A stretch of DNA of 37,698 nucleotides. Source: Bacteroidota bacterium (lineage in GTDB: Bacteria; Bacteroidota; Ignavibacteria; Kryptoniales; JAKASW01). The stretch is taken from assembly GCA_021811615.1 (NCBI GenBank), contig JAJZNW010000123.1, positions 1 through 37,698 of the forward strand. The letters run 5' to 3'. The notes under the pieces were generated by a model, which saw only the letters and a list, made by a program, of their open reading frames with translations, had not been told where the DNA came from and ran no database searches. Of this stretch, positions 33,211-37,698 are shown in pieces (position 1 is the stretch's first letter; every line of letters starts with the position of its first letter). Made by a program: the position numbers and the translations under genes.

Positions 33211-33948
33211 ATGAAAAAGCTTGACAGCATTTCTAAATATCTTTCGCAAGCGATCACCCATTACTGGCTCACTCGGCAAAAGCAGTCTGAAAAGCAAACC
33301 AACTCCGGACGAGCGGATCAGGGTGCTCGAAGTGCCGTGACAGGCGGTGCTCAGATGGACGGTTTCATCGACCTTGTCAGCGACCTGATACTCGAAGTCG
33401 GCGCGGATAAATCCAAAGTCTTCCGTAATAAGCATCTTGAGCTGCCAGGGTTTTTCCGACCCACAAAGGAGTGGGACCTTCTGCTTGTAAAGGACAACCA
33501 GCTTGTGTTGGCCCTCGAAGCGAAGTCCCAAGTTGGCCCCTCGTTCGGAAACAACTTCAATAATCGGACTTAGGAAGCAATGGGGAGTGCCCTCGACTTA
33601 TGGACGGCGTACAGGGAGGGGGCGTACAACAAGACTTTAAAGCCCTGGCTGGGCTACTTGTTCCTCCTCGAAGATTGTCCTGAGTCTCAAAAGCCTGTAA
33701 GAGTGCAGGAACCACATTTTAAAGTCTTTCCAGAGTTTGTGGACGCGTCGTACGCCAGGCGTTATGAACTGTTCTGTCACAAACTTGTGCGAGAGCGGCA
33801 TTATAACGTCGCGGCTTTCCTCATGTCCGACCGCAAACGTGGGCTGAAAGGTCGTTATTCAGAACCAGCGGAGGATCTCACATTTGAGATCTTTGCCAGG
33901 TCGCTCGCCGCCCAAGTCACAGCTTTCGGAGTATCCAAGACGCGATGA
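33211..33948 (+). pseudogene. XhoI/PaeR7I-family restriction endonuclease interrupted by an amber codon
   Basis: The reading frame from ATG 33211 stops at TAG 33571-33573 after 120 residues and continues in the same frame to TGA 33948. Read through, it would be 245 residues, the size of XhoI/PaeR7I. The first part includes MDGFIDLVSDLI, GFFRPTKEWDLL and LALEAKSQVGPSFGNNFNNR, with D89 and E103-x-K105 as the nuclease core. The second part has GSALDLWTAYREGAYNKTLK, PWLGYLFLLEDCPES and FPEFVDASYARRYELFCHKL. Homologues have Glu where TAG stands, so one GAG-to-TAG change explains it. It overlaps its methyltransferase by four bases. A second start at 33580 gives a C-terminal fragment. Confidence 0.82.
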
Positions 33949-34880
33949 CATCAAAAGAAGCGAATCAACAGGAACTCACTACACACCGCCTGATCCAAGG
34001 CGATGCCAGGAATGTCTCCTTTATCAAGAATGAGTCTGTTCATCTCATCGTTACCTCCCCTCCGTACTGGACTCTGAAACGCTATAACGAGAACCCAAAC
34101 CAACTCGGACACGTCGCCGACTACGAAGAGTTTGTAAGCGAGCTGGGCAAAGTATGGAAGGAGATGTACCGAATCCTGGTGCCCGGGGGGCGGTTGGTTT
34201 GCGTAGTGGGAGACGTTTGCTTGTCCCGGAGGAACTTTGGCCGTCATGTTGTATTCCCACTGCACTCGGATATCGCTGTCACCTGTCGCAAAGCCGGATT
34301 CGATAACCTCAATCCCATTATATGGCACAAGATCGCAAACGCCAATTACGAGGTGAATAACGGATCAAAGTTTCTCGGGAAGCCTTACGAGCCAAACGCT
34401 ATCATAAAGAACGACATGGAATTCATCCTGATGCAAAGGAAACCCGGAGGATATCGGCAGCCCACTGAGCGCCAACGCAAGCTTAGTATGATCGCAAAGG
34501 AAGAGTACAATAAGTGGTTTCAGCAGTTTTGGAACATCACTGGCGCGTCGACGCGCGAGCACCCTGCTCCCTTTCCACTCGAGCTGGCTTACAGGCTCGT
34601 CAGGATGTTTTCCTTTGTCGGTGACACAGTTGTCGATCCGTTCTGCGGTAGTGGTACAACTATGGTGGCTTCCCTCAAGACTGGTAGAAACAGCATCGGA
34701 ATCGAGATTGATCCCCAATACTGCAAGATGACCGAAGATCGCTTGCGAAAGGAGAATGATGACATGTTTTCCTCCGCTAATCTGGAGTTCATTTATCCCG
34801 CAAGAGAGATAGAGCAGAAGACAGGGGTGGGTGAGAAGCGAGAAAAATACAAATCCAGAGCGAAGAGGACATCCAAGTAA
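33945..34880 (+). CDS. site-specific DNA methyltransferase (beta-class), RM system 2
   Basis: This 311-residue amino-methyltransferase has motif IV TSPPYW at residues 37-42 and the AdoMet-binding motif DPFCGSGTT at 231-239, with ENPNQLGHVADYEEFVSEL and LVPGGRLVCVVGDV between them. It is intact from ATG 33945, overlapping the end of the XhoI-like gene (ATGA). It should methylate the same site that the endonuclease recognises, if the pair was functional. The C-terminal tail is Lys/Arg-rich (KREKYKSRAKRTSK). TSPPYW is often seen in N4-cytosine enzymes, but N6-adenine cannot be excluded. Confidence 0.9.
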   Translation: MTSKEANQQELTTHRLIQGDARNVSFIKNESVHLIVTSPPYWTLKRYNENPNQLGHVADYEEFVSELGKVWKEMYRILVPGGRLVCVVGDVCLSRRNFGRHVVFPLHSDIAVTCRKAGFDNLNPIIWHKIANANYEVNNGSKFLGKPYEPNAIIKNDMEFILMQRKPGGYRQPTERQRKLSMIAKEEYNKWFQQFWNITGASTREHPAPFPLELAYRLVRMFSFVGDTVVDPFCGSGTTMVASLKTGRNSIGIEIDPQYCKMTEDRLRKENDDMFSSANLEFIYPAREIEQKTGVGEKREKYKSRAKRTSK

Positions 34881-34896
34881 CCTGCGCCGCCGCTTC

Positions 34897-34950
34897 GCCT
34901 AACACGGGAAGAAGACGCCTGCCTGCAGGGCAGAAGCGTAACAATTACAC
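34897..34950 (+). repeat. left half of a third attC-like site
   Basis: CGCCTAACACGGG (GCCTAAC at 34897-34903) lies 17 bases after the methyltransferase stop and matches the R'' end of sites 1 and 2. The matching right half GTTRRRY with GGCAGGAC is absent; instead a CACAGAG dyad repeat begins near 34946. The site looks truncated. Confidence 0.5.
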
Positions 34951-35170
34951 AGAGATACACCGAGGAAGAGAAGAGAGAGACACAGAGAACAAGATTTACT
35001 CTCTGTGTGTCTCTGTGTTTCCTTCCGCACATTAACATCCCAATATGATAATGCGGAATACCGCAAGGCGGTATCTGTGGAAGTCTGTGAAATGCTAAAG
35101 CCTGGCTGTTTCCCGCAGATCGCGCCGGTTCGCCTGCGCAGACGCGGTCTGAGAAATCCGATGAAACTTC
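34946..35170. repeat. CACAGAG dyad and CTGCGGG-type repeats
   Basis: ATTACACAGAGATACAC on the left pairs with CTCTGTGTGTCTCTGTG on the right (to about 35031), related to the dyad at 25904-26001. It is followed by TTTCCCGCAGATCGCG and CTGCGCAGACGCG words (35110-35150) and a CTGAGAA/TTCTCAG hairpin. The rest of the gap to sucB shows nothing else. Confidence 0.5.
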
Positions 35171-35198
35171 TCAGGCGTGCTTGCCCGAAATGCTGCCG

Positions 35199-36452
35199 CT
35201 ACTCGAACAGCATTGCCGCCGGGTCTTCGATGTATTCCTTCACTTTAACCAGGAACTGCACCGACTCGCGGCCGTCCACTATCCTGTGATCGTATGTGAG
35301 TGCGACGTACATCATTGGCTTAATCACGATCTGACCATTTTCGACGACGGGCCTCTCGGCAATCTTGTGAAGCCCGAGAATCCCGACCTGCGGCGGGTTG
35401 AGTATAGGCGTGCTCATCATCGAACCGAAGACGCCGCCGTTGGTTATGGTGAACGTACCGCCTTTGAGATCGTCGAGCGTCAGCGTACGGGCGGCGGACC
35501 TTTCGGCGAACTCCTTTATGGCAAGATCTATCCGCGCGAACGACATCTGGTCGGCGTTCCTGAGGACAGGTACGACGAGACCCTCTTCGGACCCTATCGC
35601 CACGCCTATATCGTAATAGTACTTGTAGAGAATTTCCTCTCCGTCGATCTCCGCGTTCAGACGCGGGAATTCCTTAAGCGCCGCGATGACAGCCTTGACG
35701 AAAAAGGAGACGATGCCGAGACTGATCCCGTATTTCTGTTTGAAGTGCTCCTTGTATTTCTTCCTGAGCTCCATCACACGGCTCATGTCTATCTCGTTGA
35801 AAGTCGTAAGCATCGCCGCACTCTGCTGAGCTTCCACCATCCTGCGGGCTATCGTCTTCCGGCGCATAGACATTTTGACGCGCTCTTCACTCCCGGCTTG
35901 CCGGGTGGATGAAGGCTGTGACTTTCCGTTTCCGCCATTCTGTCCTGGAGCTGCAGACAGGGAAGGTGTGGTCCGGTTCGTGATGAACGTCTCCACATCG
36001 TGCCTCGTGACCCTGCCGCCCGACCCCGAGCCCGCGATCTCTGAAATTGCCAGACCGCTTTCCTCGGCGACGCGCTTCGCCAGCGGGGTCGCTTTATCTT
36101 TCGACGCCGCCTCCACAGTCGCATGGGTTTCGACACCGTTCTGCGACGTTCTCCCGGGCACTTCACTCTTAGGTGCAGCCTGCTCCTTTTTCGCGGACAC
36201 TTCGACCGGTTGAGCCGAGGCGTCTATCTCCGCGATTGCGTCACCTATGTGTACCGTGGTGTCCTCTGCGGAAATTATTTTCGTGAGGACTCCGTCGCTT
36301 TGCGCCGCGACCTCGACGTTGACTTTTTCCGTTTCAAGCTCGACGAGTATATCGCCGGTATTTACTTTTTCACCCTCTTTTTTCAACCAGTGTGCTATGC
36401 GTGCTTCTACTACGGATTCTCCAAGTGCGGGAACGACAACCTTATTCTTCAT
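35199..36452 (-). CDS. sucB: dihydrolipoyllysine succinyltransferase, E2 of 2-oxoglutarate dehydrogenase
   Basis: This 417-residue E2 core enzyme moves the succinyl group from lipoamide to CoA in the TCA cycle. A lipoyl domain spans 1-77 with the lipoyl Lys at K43 (ELETEKVNVEV). A Pro/Ala/Ser linker is followed by an E3/E1-binding domain (about 115-152, TPLAKRVAEESGLAISEIAG). The catalytic domain ends in LTYDHRIVDGRESVQFL with H389 and D393. The ATG at 36452 lies 12 bases after the E1 stop, so both belong to one operon. The short domain order and the neighbouring E1 identify it as SucB rather than the pyruvate E2. Confidence 0.93.
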   Translation of the reverse strand: MKNKVVVPALGESVVEARIAHWLKKEGEKVNTGDILVELETEKVNVEVAAQSDGVLTKIISAEDTTVHIGDAIAEIDASAQPVEVSAKKEQAAPKSEVPGRTSQNGVETHATVEAASKDKATPLAKRVAEESGLAISEIAGSGSGGRVTRHDVETFITNRTTPSLSAAPGQNGGNGKSQPSSTRQAGSEERVKMSMRRKTIARRMVEAQQSAAMLTTFNEIDMSRVMELRKKYKEHFKQKYGISLGIVSFFVKAVIAALKEFPRLNAEIDGEEILYKYYYDIGVAIGSEEGLVVPVLRNADQMSFARIDLAIKEFAERSAARTLTLDDLKGGTFTITNGGVFGSMMSTPILNPPQVGILGLHKIAERPVVENGQIVIKPMMYVALTYDHRIVDGRESVQFLVKVKEYIEDPAAMLFE

Positions 36453-36464
36453 ATAATGTAACCT

Positions 36465-37697
36465 TTATGAATTTAACAGACTCTTTGCGGCCTTGACCTG
36501 CGCGGCTCCTTCTTTTACCGGCCCGCCCTTGAAGGCACTCTCTATGACTATCGCGTGATGGGCCGAGTGCAGCGCCGTGGAGCCTTCTGCGGGACTTGCG
36601 TTCGGAGTCCTGCCGACATATCCGAGCGGGACGTCATCGCCGAGTATGTTTTCCAGTTTGGGGCGGACGAAATTCCATGCACCCATGTTCTCGGGCTCCT
36701 CCTGAACCCAAACCACTTCTTCAACCTTCTTGTAGCTTGAGATCACCGCGCTGATCTCGTCGGATGGGAAGGGATACAGCTGCTCGATCCTGATTATTGC
36801 CGTCTCCCGGTTCCCCTCTCTGAATTTGCTGTCTAAGAGGTCGACGAAGATCTTGCCGCTGCACAACAGGAGACGCTCGGCCGTGTTCTTCAATGTCGAT
36901 GAATTGGGATCGTCAAGCACCGGCTCCCATCTTCCGGACGCAAACTGGTTCGGGGCCGAGGCCGTCTTCGGATGCCTGAGAAGACCCTTCGGCGTCATCA
37001 CGACCAGCGGGAGCGGATCGGTCTTCAACAGGAGGGCCTGCCGCCTGAGTAAATGGAAATATTGAGCCGACGTCGTACAATTCGCTATGCGTATGTTCGT
37101 CTCCGCAGCAAGATCCAAAAAGCGCTCCAGCCTACCGCTCGAATGATCCGGCCCCTGGCCTTCGTAGGCGTGGGGGAGCAGGAGTACGAGCGATGGCGTC
37201 TGTCCCCATTTCGCCCTCGCGGAAGTAATGAACTCATCTACCATCAATTGCGCGCCGTTGATGAAGTCTCCATATTGAGCTTCCCATACGACGAGCCTGC
37301 CCGGCTCCTGTACGTTGTAACCGTACTCGAAACCGATCGCCGCGTTCTCTGTAAGAGGACTGTTGTGTCCCTCGAATGATGCCTTTGCCGTATCTAAAGC
37401 TTCCAGTGGTGTGTAGACGGCGCCCGTTTTGACGTCATGGTACTTCATATGCCTGTGACTGAACGTACCGCGTTCCACATCCTGGCCGGTGAACCGGATC
37501 GGTATCCCATCCTCCAGGATCGATGAGAAGGCAAACAACTCGGCCGTAGCCCAGTCCACCGTGGGAGCGTCGTTGTCCTCGAATATATGTTTGCGCTTTT
37601 CGACAAGGCGCTCGAGCTTCGGATGGATCGAGAAACCTTCCGGGAGTCTCAGCAGCTTGTCGTTTATCGACTGAAGCCGCTTGATGTCTACCTGTGT
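36465..37697 (-). CDS. sucA: 2-oxoglutarate dehydrogenase E1, C-terminal part (cut by window edge)
   Basis: About 410 residues of the thiamine-diphosphate dehydrogenase E1 lie in the window, and the frame is open to the right edge. Typical 2-oxoglutarate dehydrogenase sequence is visible: VDWATAELFAFSSILEDG, IRFTGQDVERGTFSHRH, then LTENAAIGFEYGYNVQEP and LVVWEAQYGDFINGAQ, the LLPHAYEGQGPDHSSGRLERFL segment, TPKGLLRHP, and VVWVQEEPENMGAWNFVRP near the C-terminus. The upstream reading frame (KRLQSINDKLLRLPEGFSIH) continues the protein without a break. It forms the 2-oxoglutarate dehydrogenase complex with the downstream E2. The Ala/Lys-rich tail (KEGAAQVKAAKSLLNS) is slightly longer than in many homologues. 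Confidence 0.93.
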   Translation of the reverse strand, partial: TQVDIKRLQSINDKLLRLPEGFSIHPKLERLVEKRKHIFEDNDAPTVDWATAELFAFSSILEDGIPIRFTGQDVERGTFSHRHMKYHDVKTGAVYTPLEALDTAKASFEGHNSPLTENAAIGFEYGYNVQEPGRLVVWEAQYGDFINGAQLMVDEFITSARAKWGQTPSLVLLLPHAYEGQGPDHSSGRLERFLDLAAETNIRIANCTTSAQYFHLLRRQALLLKTDPLPLVVMTPKGLLRHPKTASAPNQFASGRWEPVLDDPNSSTLKNTAERLLLCSGKIFVDLLDSKFREGNRETAIIRIEQLYPFPSDEISAVISSYKKVEEVVWVQEEPENMGAWNFVRPKLENILGDDVPLGYVGRTPNASPAEGSTALHSAHHAIVIESAFKGGPVKEGAAQVKAAKSLLNS

Positions 37698-37698
37698 C

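Noticed and set aside
34897..35031. Complete third attC site
   Set aside because: Only the GCCTAAC end is present; no GTTRRRY with a complementary arm follows.

Overview
This 37.7 kb window is bacterial chromosome of roughly 50% GC. Several features suggest a member of the Bacteroidota sensu lato, possibly Ignavibacteria-like: a DUF5916 outer-membrane-type protein, Rhs cores of the YYFxxRYYDAWxxxWxSVDPLAxKYPGW type, weak Shine-Dalgarno sites at several starts, and at least one TAnnTTTG-type promoter. This placement is inferred from gene content, not from a marker phylogeny. All calls were made by reading the sequence; no search was run.

Layout. 1-2503 (minus) is the conserved block tilS-hpt-ftsH, with ftsH cut by the window edge. 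2599-6711 is an accessory island bounded by two inverted copies of a ~165 bp MITE-like element. It holds tRNA-Pro, a decayed tyrosine recombinase, and three Rhs-core fragments that all break at the same TACCCGGGGTG, each followed by a toxin-antitoxin pair (DUF4258 with a YgiT-like protein, HigBA, and a second HigBA type). 6771-7015 holds tRNA-Gly and tRNA-Cys. 7098-12686 (plus) is a phosphate-type two-component set (phoB-phoR-phoU), followed by a 704-residue coiled-coil protein ending in a receiver domain, a PspC-domain protein and a small lipoprotein. 12699-20422 (minus) encodes a DUF5916 protein, an M1 aminopeptidase with HEAT repeats, a UbiA-family prenyltransferase and a BamA/TamA-like protein. 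20680-24531 (minus) is carB split into two genes, with a GxxExxY-family gene in the gap. 25170-27032 (plus) holds an AlkD-like protein and galT. 27033-29960 is mostly repeats: UUCG-loop hairpins, a 165 bp tandem duplication, a 21 bp-period array and an Ala/Lys-rich hypothetical gene. 35199-37697 (minus) encodes the E2 and the 3' part of E1 of 2-oxoglutarate dehydrogenase.

The most notable region is 29960-34903, which reads as an integron-type gene-cassette cluster with no integrase in the window. Two complete attC-like sites (31920-32052 and 32971-33142) and two half sites (near 29960 and 34897) separate three cassettes. The first carries a divergent methyltransferase/endonuclease pair. The second carries a secreted protein of unknown function. 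The third carries an XhoI/PaeR7I-family endonuclease overlapping a beta-class methyltransferase. The XhoI-like gene has a single in-frame amber codon just after its catalytic core. The cluster therefore looks like a defence cassette array, truncated at both ends next to dispersed repeats.
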